From Xanthomonas translucens pv. cerealis (GTDB lineage Bacteria > Pseudomonadota > Gammaproteobacteria > Xanthomonadales > Xanthomonadaceae), in assembly GCF_006838285.1 (NCBI RefSeq), contig NZ_CP038228.1:2232001-2296000 (forward strand): DNA of 64,000 nt. The letters are read 5' to 3'. Below are positions 19,528 to 28,947 of the stretch, piece by piece; the stretch's first letter is position 1; each line of letters begins with the position of its first letter. The notes under the pieces are model-generated. The model saw nothing but the letters and a program-made list of their open reading frames with translations. It had not been told where the DNA came from and ran no database searches. The translations under genes and the position numbers were made by a program.

Positions 19528-19718
19528 CGGCACCGAGCTTCGAAGGACAGGCCAATCAGTGTAGGCATCGCAGCTTGCGTCGGGCTGAACGCAAGCCCAC
19601 GCCGCAGCGACCTGCACCGGGGGGCTTGCGGCGCCACACTCCCGGCCTGCCCGGTTACGCATGAGACGCTCCGGGCCGCTGCCGGTAGAATCGCAAGGCT
19701 TCCCCACGCCCGATGCCG

Positions 19719-21128
19719 ATGAGCCTGCGCCTGCACAACAACCTGACCCGCCGCGTCGACGCCTTCGAACCGCTCGATCCGATCGCCGGTCCCACCCTGT
19801 ACGTATGCGGCCCCACCGTCTACAACTACGCGCACATCGGCAACGCGCGCGGCCCGGTGGTGTTCGACGTGCTGGCCGCACTGCTGCGGCGCCGCTACGG
19901 CGCGCTGCGCTACGCGCGCAACATCACCGACGTGGACGACAAGATCAACGCCGCCGCGCAGGCGCAGGGCGTGCCGATCGCCACCATCACCGACCGCTTC
20001 GCCGCCATCTACCGGCAGGACATGGCCGCGTTGGGCGTGACCCCGCCGGACCTGGAACCGGAGGCCACCGCGCATATCCCGCAGATCGTGGCGATGATCG
20101 AGCGGCTGATAGGCAGCGGCCACGCCTATGCCGCCGAAGGCCACGTGCTGTTCGCGGTGGCCAGCTTCGCCGGTTACGGCAAGCTGTCGCGGCGCGATCC
20201 GGAGGAGATGCTGGCCGGCGCCCGCGTCGAGGTGGCGCCGTACAAGCGCGACCCCGGCGACTTCGTACTGTGGAAGCCGTCCAGCGACCACCTGCCGGGC
20301 TGGGATTCGCCTTGGGGCCGCGGACGCCCCGGCTGGCACATCGAATGCTCGGCGATGGCCGCCGCGCACCTGGGGCCGACCATCGACATCCATGCCGGCG
20401 GCGTGGACCTGCAGTTCCCGCATCACGAGAACGAGATCGCGCAGAGCGAGTGCGCCCACGGCGGCGCCACCTTCGCCCGGTTCTGGTTGCACAACGGCAT
20501 GCTCAACTTCAGCGGCGCCAAGATGAGCAAGTCGCTGGGCAACATCGAGACCGTGCACGACCTGATCGCCCGGCATCCGCCGGAAGCACTGCGCTATGCG
20601 TTGTTGAGCGCGCACTACCGGCAACCACTGGATTGGTCCGAGGCGCTGATCGAGCAGTGCAAGAACACCCTGGACCGGCTGTACGGCACGTTGCGCGCGC
20701 TGGACGCGATCCAAGCCAGCGCCTCGATTCCGCAGGCGATCGAGGCCGCGCTGGAAGACGACCTCAACACCCCGCAAGCGCTGGCCGAAGTGGCACGGAT
20801 CGCGACGGTGGCGCGGCAGCTACTCGCGCCGGCCGGCGGCCTCGACGCAGCGCGCGACGCACAGCTGCAAGCGCAATTGCAGCAGGCCAAGTCCGACCTG
20901 CTCGGCGCCGGCCTGGCGCTGGGCCTGCTGCAGCAGACGCCCGAAGCCTGGTTCAACCGCGGCGTTGGCGACGGCGACGACGCGCGCATCCAGGCGCTGA
21001 TCGACGAACGCAGCGCCGCCAAGCAGCAGCGCGACTTCGCCCGCGCCGACGCGATCCGCCAGCAGTTGGCCGCCGAAGGCGTGGTGCTGGAAGACACCGC
21101 GCAAGGCGTACGCTGGAAGCGCAGCTGA
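19719..21128 (+). CDS. cysS: Cysteinyl-tRNA synthetase
   Basis: Class I aminoacyl-tRNA synthetase charging tRNA-Cys, a 469-residue monomer. Visible are the zinc/substrate Cys and HIGH-type motif ([19 protein letters not shown]), the [10 protein letters not shown] and [13 protein letters not shown] zinc region, and KMSKSLGN. The C-terminal anticodon-binding helices follow from about residue 310. In-frame ATGs at 19713 and 19719 cannot be separated by ribosome-binding sites; [10 protein letters not shown] was chosen because the fold begins there. It is monocistronic in layout, with repeat element B downstream. Confidence 0.96.
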   Translation: MSLRLHNNLTRRVDAFEPLDPIAGPTLYVCGPTVYNYAHIGNARGPVVFDVLAALLRRRYGALRYARNITDVDDKINAAAQAQGVPIATITDRFAAIYRQDMAALGVTPPDLEPEATAHIPQIVAMIERLIGSGHAYAAEGHVLFAVASFAGYGKLSRRDPEEMLAGARVEVAPYKRDPGDFVLWKPSSDHLPGWDSPWGRGRPGWHIECSAMAAAHLGPTIDIHAGGVDLQFPHHENEIAQSECAHGGATFARFWLHNGMLNFSGAKMSKSLGNIETVHDLIARHPPEALRYALLSAHYRQPLDWSEALIEQCKNTLDRLYGTLRALDAIQASASIPQAIEAALEDDLNTPQALAEVARIATVARQLLAPAGGLDAARDAQLQAQLQQAKSDLLGAGLALGLLQQTPEAWFNRGVGDGDDARIQALIDERSAAKQQRDFARADAIRQQLAAEGVVLEDTAQGVRWKRS

Positions 21129-21134
21129 GCCTTT

Positions 21135-21304
21135 CCTTCTCCCCTCGGGACCATGGCCCCCTTTTCGGGAGAAGGTGCCCCGCAGGGGCGGATGAGGGTA
21201 CGGCAGCGCCGAATACGTCTGCAGGCGAAGCAACTGCCATCGATTTTCCGAAAGGCTGCGCACGTACCCTCACCCCAACCCCTCTCCCGGGGGGAGAGGG
21301 GCTT
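21135..21304. repeat. TACCCTCACCCC intergenic element, copy B
   Basis: Fills the gap between cysS and sufE. Same ends as copies A and C: a CTTCTCCC...GGGAGAAG hairpin, GGGGCGGATGAGGGTACG, a variable centre, CGTACCCTCACCCCAACCCC and a CTCTCCC/GGGAGAG hairpin. Like copy C it carries the extra CTCGGGACCATGGCCCCC segment in the left hairpin that copy A lacks. Confidence 0.85.
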
Positions 21305-21327
21305 CACTGATTGATCCTGGATTTGCG

Positions 21328-21765
21328 ATGACCGATACCGATTTCCCGCTGGAACCCACGCCCGCCGATGCCCAGGCCGCCATCGCCGAGGAATTCGGCT
21401 TCTTCGGCGATTGGTCCGAGCGTTACCAGTACCTGATCGATCTGGGCCGCAAGCTGCCGGCGTTCCCTGAGGAGTGGAAGACCGAACAGCACCGCCTGCA
21501 CGGTTGCCAGTCGATGGTATGGATCGTGGCCGCGGGCGATGCGCAGCGGTTGGTGTTCCATGCGATCAGCGATTCGACGATCGTCTCCGGGCTGATCTAC
21601 CTGGCGCTGCGGGTTTACTCCGGGCGCAGCGCCGCGCAGATCCTGGCCACCGCACCGGACTTCGTCGCCGCGATCGGCCTGGGCAAGCACCTGTCGCCGA
21701 CCCGCAGCAACGGCCTGGCCGCAATCCTGGGCTTCATCCAGGACAGCGCGCGCGCGCAGGCATGA
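21328..21765 (+). CDS. sufE: SufE-family sulfur acceptor protein
   Basis: A 145-residue SufE/CsdE-type protein that accepts persulfide sulfur from a cysteine desulfurase for Fe-S cluster assembly. The active Cys is in RLHGCQSMVW (about residue 60), preceded by FFGDWSERYQYLIDLGRKLP and followed by ISDSTIVSGLIYLALRVYSG; the C-terminal GLGKHLSPTRSNGL is family-typical. Its stop overlaps the next ATG (ATGA), coupling it to the MFS gene. No desulfurase gene is nearby. Confidence 0.94.
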   Translation: MTDTDFPLEPTPADAQAAIAEEFGFFGDWSERYQYLIDLGRKLPAFPEEWKTEQHRLHGCQSMVWIVAAGDAQRLVFHAISDSTIVSGLIYLALRVYSGRSAAQILATAPDFVAAIGLGKHLSPTRSNGLAAILGFIQDSARAQA

Positions 21766-23012
21766 GCACCCCGCTGCCCTCGCCCGCACAGAGCCTGCGC
21801 ACGCTGCTGGCGCATCCCGGCTTCGCGCTGGTGCTGGCCTACCGCATCTGCACGATGCTGTCCTACCAGATCGTCGCGGTCACGGTCGGCTGGCACATCT
21901 ACGAGATCACCCGCGATCCGTTCTCGCTGGGCTTGATCGGGCTGGCCGAGATCCTGCCGTTCTTCTGCATCGCGCCGTTCGCTGGCTACCTGGTCGATCA
22001 GCTGCCGCGGCGCCGGCTGGGCATGCTCGCCAGCCTGGGCGTGATCTCCACGGCGACGGTGCTGACCGCGCTCACCCACGGCTGGCTACCGGTGCATGGC
22101 GTGTGGCCGATCTACGCGGCGATCGCGCTGACCGGCGCGGCGCGGGCGTTCCTGATCCCGGTGTACAACGCGCTGTTCGCGCGCGTGCTGCCGCGCGAGG
22201 CGTATGCCCGCGGCGCCGGCATCGGCAGCGTGCTGTTCCAGACCGGCATGGTGATCGGGCCGGCGCTGGGCGGGGTGCTGGTCGGCTGGGGCGGCAAAGG
22301 CCTGTCCTACGGCGTGGCGATGGCGGTGGCCTGCGCGGCGATGCTGGCGCTGGTGCTGCTGCGCGTGAACGAGCCAGTCAACGACGGCGCGCGTGCGCCG
22401 ATCCTGCGCAGCATCGCCGAAGGCGCGCAGTTCGTGCTGTCCAACCAGATCATGCTCGGGGCGATGGCACTGGACATGTTCTCGGTGCTGCTCGGCGGTG
22501 CGGTGTCGATGCTGCCGGCCTTCATCCACGACATCCTGCATGGCGGCCCAGAAGGCCTGGGCATCCTGCGCGGCGCGCCGGCGCTGGGTTCGGTGCTGGT
22601 CGGGCTGTGGCTGGCGCGGCGGCCGCTGCAGGGCAATGCCGGCCGTATCCTGCTGCTGGCGGTGACTGGCTTCGGCCTGTGCACCATCGCCTTCGGCCTG
22701 TCGCGGCATTTCTGGCTGTCGGCGGCGATCCTGCTGGTCTACGGCATGTGCGACGGGGTATCGGTGATCGTGCGTTCGACCATCTTGCAGTTGGCCACGC
22801 CGGATGCGATACGCGGCCGCGTATCCTCGATCAGCGGCATCTTCATCGGCTCGTCGAACGAGCTGGGCGCGTTCTACGACGGGGTGATGGCGCGGCTGGT
22901 CGGCCTGGTACCGGCCGTAGTGATCGGCGGCGGCGTGACCCTGGGCGTGGTCGCGACCACCGCCTGGAAAGCGCCGAAGCTGCGCAAGCTGGACCTGCGC
23001 GAACTGGAGTGA
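21762..23012 (+). CDS. MFS transporter (EntS-type)
   Basis: A 416-residue major-facilitator protein with about 10-12 membrane helices, similar in layout to the EntS/MFS_3 subgroup of siderophore and drug exporters. An N-terminal RICTMLSYQIVAVTVGWHIY, a loop DQLPRRRLGM (motif A-like) after helix 2, and a second-half VLVGLWLARRPLQGN. The substrate cannot be told from sequence. The start ATG at 21762 overlaps the sufE stop by four bases. It converges on the minus-strand hydrolase gene 20 bases away. Confidence 0.88.
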   Translation: MSTPLPSPAQSLRTLLAHPGFALVLAYRICTMLSYQIVAVTVGWHIYEITRDPFSLGLIGLAEILPFFCIAPFAGYLVDQLPRRRLGMLASLGVISTATVLTALTHGWLPVHGVWPIYAAIALTGAARAFLIPVYNALFARVLPREAYARGAGIGSVLFQTGMVIGPALGGVLVGWGGKGLSYGVAMAVACAAMLALVLLRVNEPVNDGARAPILRSIAEGAQFVLSNQIMLGAMALDMFSVLLGGAVSMLPAFIHDILHGGPEGLGILRGAPALGSVLVGLWLARRPLQGNAGRILLLAVTGFGLCTIAFGLSRHFWLSAAILLVYGMCDGVSVIVRSTILQLATPDAIRGRVSSISGIFIGSSNELGAFYDGVMARLVGLVPAVVIGGGVTLGVVATTAWKAPKLRKLDLRELE

Positions 23013-23032
23013 CAGCGCGCTGACGGCGCCGC

Positions 23033-24154
23033 TCAGCGCGTGGCGGCGTCCTCGCGCGCGTCGGCGTCCCACGCCGCTGCGCAATCGGGCCGGCTGGCCG
23101 GCTGGGTCAGCCGGCCCTTGCCGGCCAGGAACCGGCAGGTCGCCGCGAACACCGCCGGCACCGCCCTGGAGCGGATCGGCGACGCCAGCACATGGTTGCC
23201 GGCATCGGCGAAATCCACCGCCTGGCGCAGCGCCGGCGGTGTACCCAGTTGCGCGAACATCGCCTGCATCGCCGCCACCGACACGGTCGCGTCCTGATGC
23301 TGCGCGTCGCGATAATAGTAGCCGAGGAACACCGGCACGTGGACCCGCGCATAGGTCGCCGGCAGCATGCCGCCGCGGGTCAGCGCGGCCAGCGCGCGGT
23401 AGCCGTCGACATGGGTGGCGTCGGCCCAGTAGCCACTATCGACCGGGTAGCGCATGACCGGATCGCCGCCGTTGCGCGACCACAGCAGCAGCTGCGCACC
23501 CCACGGCCACAGCATCGGCTGCAGCTGCTCGCCGTGCTCGCGCACCAGCGGCGACCACAGCACCAGGGCCTGCACCTGTTGCGGGTGCGCGGCCACGGTC
23601 TGCAGCGCCAGCGCGCCGCCCATCGAATTGCCGATCACCACCACCCGCCGGCCCAGCACCCGCGCCACCGCCAATGCCTCGGCGGCGCCGCCGAGCAGAC
23701 GCGGCGCATCGATGCCGCGCAAGGCGTCGGCGGCGACCAGTCCGTGCCCAGGCAGCCGCGGCAGATACAGATTGCAGCCGAAGCTGCTCGCCAGGCGCCG
23801 ATGGGTCGGCGCGCCCTCGCCCTGGCTGGCGGTGAAGCCGTGCAGATAGACCATGGCGCAGTCGCGCTGTCCCGGATGCGCCGGATCGGCCCAGACGATG
23901 CGCGCCTGATTGTCCGCACGCAGGCCAGCAGTGGCCCGTTCGCGCGCGTCCAGCCAGGCCTGCAGCGCAAGCGGATCCTGCGGCACCGCCGGCAACGCGA
24001 TCTGCGGCAGCGCCGGGCTGACCCGTGGCCCCAGCGCCAGCACGGCCAGCAGCACCAGCAAGAGCAGCAGCGGCCAGCGCGCGTGGCGCCAGACGCGGGA
24101 TGTGCGTGCGCGTGGCGGCGGCGTCGCGGCGGACAGCGGCGCAGGGCTCATCAT
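23033..24154 (-). CDS. Membrane-anchored alpha/beta hydrolase
   Basis: A 373-residue serine hydrolase with an N-terminal membrane anchor (WPLLLLLVLLAVLALGP, about residues 24-40), so the catalytic domain should face the periplasm. Oxyanion motif YLHGFTASQGE, nucleophile elbow VVIGNSMGGALA, and a late DAGNHVL holding the probable His. The substrate is unknown. The frame is open to 24292, but MMSPAPL at 24154 is the sensible start because the upstream residues are low-complexity. The neighbours give no functional link. Confidence 0.82.
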   Translation of the reverse strand: MMSPAPLSAATPPPRARTSRVWRHARWPLLLLLVLLAVLALGPRVSPALPQIALPAVPQDPLALQAWLDARERATAGLRADNQARIVWADPAHPGQRDCAMVYLHGFTASQGEGAPTHRRLASSFGCNLYLPRLPGHGLVAADALRGIDAPRLLGGAAEALAVARVLGRRVVVIGNSMGGALALQTVAAHPQQVQALVLWSPLVREHGEQLQPMLWPWGAQLLLWSRNGGDPVMRYPVDSGYWADATHVDGYRALAALTRGGMLPATYARVHVPVFLGYYYRDAQHQDATVSVAAMQAMFAQLGTPPALRQAVDFADAGNHVLASPIRSRAVPAVFAATCRFLAGKGRLTQPASRPDCAAAWDADAREDAATR

Positions 24155-24909
24155 GCGCCCACATCCGCAGCCTGCCGCGGACAGCGCTGCCGCTGCGGCG
24201 ACCGGAGCGGCATGGCTTGCGTATCGCCCTCGCCGCCGGCAGCATGGAGCCAGCACGTTGCGGAAGCGTGCACGACCACGACAGCCACGCACTGCGGCTG
24301 GCAGGAAAAGCGATTGACGCGCATCGGCAGGCGAGAGCAGCGTGGCCGTCCGCCACGCGCGCAGTCTGCGGCGACGGCATGACAGGCACGTTTAAACCCA
24401 GCCACGGTCCGACGTGCGCGGCAAATGCGTGACCGCGCAAGCTCGCCCTTTTCGGCTTGCGCCTGCCTCGCCGCAGGCAGGTCCAGCGCATTTGCGTGCA
24501 AGACTCGCCGAGCCGCTTGCGCACGTCCGCCTGCGCTGCAGCGACGGCGATTTCCTTGCGCTGCGGCGTCGAAACACGCACGCCGTCTCAATCGTCGGAC
24601 TGAACATCGCCGCCAGCAAGGCGGGCCTGAACAGCTTCCGCCCGCCCGGCCTGCAGCTGCGCAAGGACGCGAAAAGCGACCTGGTCAAAGGCGTCCGCTG
24701 AATGTCGCCGTCGTCCCCGCGGGGCGGGGCCGCCGACACGCGATCGGCAGCGTCGCCGGGCCGACACGCGCGCCATCGCGGACGCAGCAGGCGCAGCGAC
24801 CGCGCGTGGCGCAGGCGCCAGCGTCGCTCGCCTCCCGCCCATCGCTGCGGCAGCGGATCGCATGCTTGGCGGCAGGCAGGCCGGATCGACACGACCGGCC
24901 AGAAAACGC
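24155..24909. other. Long intergenic region with no secure gene
   Basis: About 755 bases between the hydrolase start and the dksA terminator. It contains several short inverted repeats (for example GCCTGC/GCAGGC near 24465-24485). A plus-strand frame at 24414-24701 (95 codons) ends in a fairly protein-like stretch (FRPPGLQLRKDAKSDLVKG) but has an Arg-rich front half, no ribosome-binding site and competing frames. No family was recognised. Confidence 0.4.
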
Positions 24910-24933
24910 AAGGCCCCGCGCGAGCGGGGCCTT
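24910..24933 (-). terminator. Terminator of dksA
   Basis: A perfect 10-bp stem AAGGCCCCGC / GCGGGGCCTT around GCGA, 30 bases beyond the dksA stop; on the minus strand it is followed by GCGTTTTC. Confidence 0.8.
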
Positions 24934-24962
24934 GGGCGAACGCAGACGCGGGGGTTGGCGAA

Positions 24963-26048
24963 TCAGTCGCCCTGCTGCTTCTGCAGGTGTTCCCAGCGCT
25001 CTTGCGCATCGATGGTGCGCTCGGCGGTCAGACGCGCCTCTAGGCGCTCCAGGCCGATCTCTTCGCCGGTATCGACGCAATAGCCGTAGTCGCCGGCATC
25101 CAGGCGCTTGAGCGTGCTGTCGATCTTGCCGATCAGCTTGCGGTAGCGGTCGCGGGTGCGCAGTTCCAGCGAGTTCTCGGTCTCGCGGGTGGCGCGCTCG
25201 GCTTCGTCGCCGATGTCGCGGACTTCGTCGCGCAGGTTCTCGATGGTCTGCTTGGACTCCTCGACCAGATCGGCGCGCCAGTTGAGCAGGCGCTGGCGGA
25301 AATACTCCTGCTGCAGCGTGCTCATGTACTCCTCGTCTGACGCCGGCTTGTAGCCCTTGGGCAGGATCGGACGGCCGGTGGCCTCGTCGGTCTTGTACTC
25401 GACCACCTTGAACTTGGCCGGCTTGGCCGGGGTATTCGACTTGGCGGTCACCGCGACGGCGACCTTGCCGGTGGGTTTGGCGACCGGCGGCTTGGGGGTG
25501 GATTCGGATTTGGTGGGGGTTTTCGCGGAGGATTTCGAAACGGACACGGGATTCTTATGTGACGGGGCCGAAGGCGCGGCGGGCTTGGCGGCGACCGGCT
25601 TGGAAACCGGTGCAGCGGCGGGCGTGGCGGCCTTGGCCGGGACAGACTTGGCCGGCGCCGGCTTGGTAGCCGGCTTCGGTACGGATGTGGCAACCGCCGG
25701 GGCGACCGGGGCGGTAGCCTGCTTTGGCTTTGCGACGGGCGCGGCCGGCTTGCCCACGGGCTTGGCCGGCTTGGCGGCCGGCGAGGCGCTGGATTTGGCG
25801 GCGGCCGCTGACTTGGCGGCCGGCTTGGCCGCGGCTTTCTTGGCGGGCGCAGCGACCGGCTTGGCCACCGGCTTCTTCGCCACGGCCTTGGCGGGCGCCT
25901 TCTTCGCCGGCGCCGGCTTGGCCGCCGGCTTCGCCACCGGTTTCTTCAGCGGCTTGGCAGCAGTGGAGGCCGTCGCTTTCTTGGCAACGGGCTGGACGGG
26001 CTTCTTGGAGGCCTTGACGGCCTTCTTTGCAGGTTTTTTAGCAGCCAC
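24963..26048 (-). CDS. dksA: DksA-family RNA polymerase regulator with a Lys/Ala/Pro-rich extension
   Basis: A 361-residue protein in two parts. Residues 1 to about 220 are a basic Lys-Ala-Pro-Val repeat region resembling histone-H1-like tails. From about residue 242 a DksA domain begins: coiled coil with tip [17 protein letters not shown], then [20 protein letters not shown]. DksA binds the RNA polymerase secondary channel and, with ppGpp, adjusts stress and rRNA promoters. The four-Cys zinc site is nearly lost: only Cys324 remains, the other positions being Thr327, Thr345 and Ala348. At the tip, the E. coli Asp74 position is Glu while Ala76 is kept. A good promoter (26094-26122) and AAGGAAGAG ribosome-binding site precede it. 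Confidence 0.92.
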   Translation of the reverse strand: MAAKKPAKKAVKASKKPVQPVAKKATASTAAKPLKKPVAKPAAKPAPAKKAPAKAVAKKPVAKPVAAPAKKAAAKPAAKSAAAAKSSASPAAKPAKPVGKPAAPVAKPKQATAPVAPAVATSVPKPATKPAPAKSVPAKAATPAAAPVSKPVAAKPAAPSAPSHKNPVSVSKSSAKTPTKSESTPKPPVAKPTGKVAVAVTAKSNTPAKPAKFKVVEYKTDEATGRPILPKGYKPASDEEYMSTLQQEYFRQRLLNWRADLVEESKQTIENLRDEVRDIGDEAERATRETENSLELRTRDRYRKLIGKIDSTLKRLDAGDYGYCVDTGEEIGLERLEARLTAERTIDAQERWEHLQKQQGD

Positions 26049-26093
26049 GAATCGCTCTTCCTTGGTTTCCCCGGGGCCCGGGAAAGCGGGCCT

Positions 26094-26122
26094 TTATAGC
26101 CTACCCTACCCCCAGCGGCAAC
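26094..26122 (-). promoter_or_regulatory. Sigma-70-type promoter of dksA
   Basis: On the minus strand TTGCCG (26117-26122), a 17-base spacer, then TATAAA (26094-26099), about 46 bases before the dksA ATG. Confidence 0.7.
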
Positions 26123-26196
26123 CACGCCGTCTACACGCTAATGAACGGCAGGCCGGTGAACGGCGGCCCGTTGCGCAAGTGGCATATCATGGCCGG

Positions 26197-26451
26197 GTGA
26201 TCGCCCGTGCTCTCATTGCCTTGCTGCACCTGTACCAGCGCTTCATCAGCCCCCTGCTGGGACAGCGCTGCCGTTTCGTGCCCAGTTGCTCGGCCTACGC
26301 GGTCACCGCCATCGCCCGCTACGGCGCGCTGCGCGGGGGCTGGATGGCCGCCCGCCGCGTCGGCCGCTGCCATCCCTTCCATCCCGGCGGGTTCGACCCG
26401 GTGCCCGATCCCGCGGCGCCGCCGGCCTGCCGCTGCCCAGGAAAACACTGA
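26197..26451 (+). CDS. yidD: Membrane protein insertion efficiency factor YidD
   Basis: An 84-residue YidD protein starting at GTG (read as [14 protein letters not shown]). Signature [20 protein letters not shown] with three Cys, then the [13 protein letters not shown] segment. YidD assists YidC-dependent insertion of inner-membrane proteins and is membrane-associated by its amphipathic N-terminus. Unlike E. coli, it is not next to rnpA/yidC here but directly before pyrC, whose ATG follows the stop with no gap. TATCAT ends 6 bases before the GTG; if it is a -10 box the transcript would be almost leaderless. Confidence 0.92.
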   Translation: MIARALIALLHLYQRFISPLLGQRCRFVPSCSAYAVTAIARYGALRGGWMAARRVGRCHPFHPGGFDPVPDPAAPPACRCPGKH

Positions 26452-27786
26452 ATGCCCTCCTCCACCCTCATCGTCAACGCCCGCCTGGTCAACGAAGGCC
26501 ACGAAACCCAGGGCGACCTGCGCATCGCCGACGGCCGCATCGCCGCGATCGCCCCGCAGCTGTCCGCCCGCGACGGCGAGACGGTGGTCGATGCCGCCGG
26601 GCGCTGGCTGCTGCCCGGCATGATCGACGACCAGGTGCACTTCCGCGAACCCGGCCTGACCCACAAGGGCGACATCGCCAGCGAGTCGGCGGCCGCGGTG
26701 GCCGGCGGCTTGACCAGCTTCATGGACATGCCCAACACCAACCCGCCGACCCTGGACGCGACCGCGCTGCAGGCCAAGTACGACGCCGCCAGCGGCCGCG
26801 CCTGGGGCAACTACGGGTTCTACATGGGCGCCAGCAACGACAACCTGGCCGCGATCCAGACCCTGGACCCGAAGACCGCCCCCGGGATCAAGGTGTTCAT
26901 GGGCGCCTCCACCGGCAACATGCTGGTGGACAACCCGCAGACGCTGGATGCCATCTTCCGCGACGCGCCGACCCCGATCATCACCCATTGCGAAGACACC
27001 CCGACCATCGACGCGACCCTGGCCGCGTTCAAGGAAAAATACGGCGAGGCGCTGACCCCGCAGATGCATCCGGACATCCGCTCGCGCGAAGCCTGCCTGA
27101 AATCCTCGCAGCTGGCGGTATCGCTGGCGAAGAAGCACGGCACCCGCCTGCACGTGCTGCACATCTCCACCGCCGACGAACTGGCGCTGTTCGCGCCCGG
27201 CCCGATCCAGGGCAAGCGCATCACCGCCGAGACCTGCATCCATTTCCTGCGCTTCGACCGCGCCGACTACGCGGCGCTGGGCAACCTGATCAAATGCAAC
27301 CCGGCGATCAAGGACGCCAGCGACCGCGAGGCGCTGATCCGCGCGCTGGCCGAGGACGTGATCGACGTGCTGGCCACCGACCACGCGCCGCATACCTGGG
27401 AAGAGAAGAGCAAGCCGTATGCGCAGGCGCCGTCGGGCCTGCCGCTGGTGCAGTACGCGCTGGTCGCGGCGCTGGAGCTGGTGCACGAAGGCCGGCTCAG
27501 CGTGGCCCAGGTGGTGCACAAGTTCGCGCATGCGCCGGCGCTGCTGTTCGACGTGCAGCAGCGCGGCTTCCTGCGCGAGGGTTACCATGCGGACCTGGTG
27601 CTGATCGACGACACCGCCTTCACCGTGCGCCGCGAGGATATCCTGTCCAAGTGCGGCTGGTCGCCGTTCGAAGGCCGCACGTTCCGCTCCAAGATCGCCG
27701 CGACCTGGGTCAACGGCGCACTGGCCTGGGACGGCACCCGCTTGGTCGGCAGCCCGAACGGGCAGCGCCTGGCGTTCGACCGCTGA
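26452..27786 (+). CDS. pyrC: Dihydroorotase
   Basis: A 444-residue amidohydrolase of the long dihydroorotase type, making dihydroorotate for pyrimidine synthesis. Visible are LLPGMIDDQVHFREPGLTHK, GGLTSFMDMPNT, the metal-bridging Lys region GIKVFMGASTG, THCED, HVLHISTADE and the catalytic Asp in VLATDHAPH. In the usual metal motif HxH the first His is Gln here (DQVHF). As far as I recall, some bacterial dihydroorotases share this change, so it does not by itself mean inactivity. It is coupled to yidD upstream and to the M23 peptidase downstream (stop and start share one base). Confidence 0.93.
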   Translation: MPSSTLIVNARLVNEGHETQGDLRIADGRIAAIAPQLSARDGETVVDAAGRWLLPGMIDDQVHFREPGLTHKGDIASESAAAVAGGLTSFMDMPNTNPPTLDATALQAKYDAASGRAWGNYGFYMGASNDNLAAIQTLDPKTAPGIKVFMGASTGNMLVDNPQTLDAIFRDAPTPIITHCEDTPTIDATLAAFKEKYGEALTPQMHPDIRSREACLKSSQLAVSLAKKHGTRLHVLHISTADELALFAPGPIQGKRITAETCIHFLRFDRADYAALGNLIKCNPAIKDASDREALIRALAEDVIDVLATDHAPHTWEEKSKPYAQAPSGLPLVQYALVAALELVHEGRLSVAQVVHKFAHAPALLFDVQQRGFLREGYHADLVLIDDTAFTVRREDILSKCGWSPFEGRTFRSKIAATWVNGALAWDGTRLVGSPNGQRLAFDR

Positions 27787-28649
27787 TGCGGCACGCCGCA
27801 CGTGTGCCGGGCATCGCGCTGGCGCTGGGCCTGCTGGTGTCGGCGCTGGCGATGCCGTCGCTGCAGGCGCAGACCGGCTCCGCCGCCAGCGCCGACCCGC
27901 GCAGCGTGTTCCCCGCCACCGCCTCGCAGGGCGCGCTGGTGATCGGCAAGGTGGCGCCCGGCAGCCGCGTGCAATACGCAGGGCGCACGCTGCGGGTCAG
28001 CGGTTACGGCAGCGTGGTGTTCGGCATCGGCCGCGACGAACGCGGCCCACTGCAGATCCTGGTACAGCGCGCCGACGGCGGCAGCGAGCGCATCGACATC
28101 GCGGTGACCCCGCGCGACTGGCCGCTCGAACGCGTCAACGGCGTGCCGCCGAAGACGGTCAACCCGCCGCCGGCGATCGCCGAGCGGATCAAGCACGAAC
28201 AGGCGCAGGTCACCGCCGCACGCGACCGCGACGACGACCGCACCAACTTCGCCGCACCCTTCATCTGGCCGGTGCAGGGCCGCATCAGCGGCCGCTTCGG
28301 CAATGCCCGCGTGTACAACGGGCAAGCCGGCGCCGGCCATTCCGGCATGGACATCGCCGTGCCCACCGGAACCCCGGTCAAGGCGCCGGCGGCCGGCGTG
28401 GTCACCTTCGCCGCGCCGGACCTGTATCTGACCGGCGGCACCGTGCTGCTCGACCACGGCTACGGGGTCAGCTCCAACTTCCTGCACCTGTCGCGGATCG
28501 ACGTGAAGGTCGGCGACCGCATCGCCCAGGGCCAGGTGCTCGGCGCGGTCGGCGCCACCGGCCGCGCCACCGGGCCGCATCTGCATTGGGGAATGAATTG
28601 GTTCGACGTACGCATCGATCCGCTGCTGGTGCTGGAACGCAGCAAGTAA
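27786..28649 (+). CDS. M23-family peptidoglycan endopeptidase
   Basis: A 287-residue exported zinc peptidase of the LytM/M23 type. Signal peptide GIALALGLLVSALAMPSLQAQ; an N-terminal beta domain (residues 40-120); the peptidase domain from about 160 with metal motif GHSGMDIAVPTGTPV and C-terminal GPHLHWGMNWFDVRIDP. Both expected metal-site motifs (HxxxD and HLH) are present, so it should be active on peptide cross-links rather than a degenerate activator. The start ATG at 27786 overlaps the pyrC stop. Confidence 0.9.
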   Translation: MRHAARVPGIALALGLLVSALAMPSLQAQTGSAASADPRSVFPATASQGALVIGKVAPGSRVQYAGRTLRVSGYGSVVFGIGRDERGPLQILVQRADGGSERIDIAVTPRDWPLERVNGVPPKTVNPPPAIAERIKHEQAQVTAARDRDDDRTNFAAPFIWPVQGRISGRFGNARVYNGQAGAGHSGMDIAVPTGTPVKAPAAGVVTFAAPDLYLTGGTVLLDHGYGVSSNFLHLSRIDVKVGDRIAQGQVLGAVGATGRATGPHLHWGMNWFDVRIDPLLVLERSK

Positions 28650-28664
28650 CGGTCTGTGCTTTTT

Positions 28665-28785
28665 GTGGGAGCGACTTCAGTCGCGACGGGCCTTCCACGT
28701 AGCACCCGTCGCGGCTGAAGCCGCTCCTACAGTGCACAAGGCACGTCCCCGTGCGCCTTGCAGGAGCGGCTTCAGCCGCGACAGG
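28665..28785. repeat. REP-like palindromic repeat triplet
   Basis: Three copies of the GTGGGAGCGACTTCAGTCGC family: 28665-28690, an inverted copy at 28705-28730, and a direct copy at 28761-28785. The first two face each other over a 14-base loop and form a long near-perfect hairpin after the M23 gene. Same family as 6728-6871. Confidence 0.82.
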
Positions 28786-28947
28786 CTGCATCCGCCAACG
28801 CCCTGTCGCAACCGGGATCAGCAGCGCCGCAGCGCCATGGTCAGCCAGCCGTGCTGGCGGTGCCCACTGCGGTGCGCATAAGGGAATGCCGCACATGGAA
28901 AACGCGATTGCGCGCACAGGCAATAGCGCGGGCGCTCTTCAAAACAC

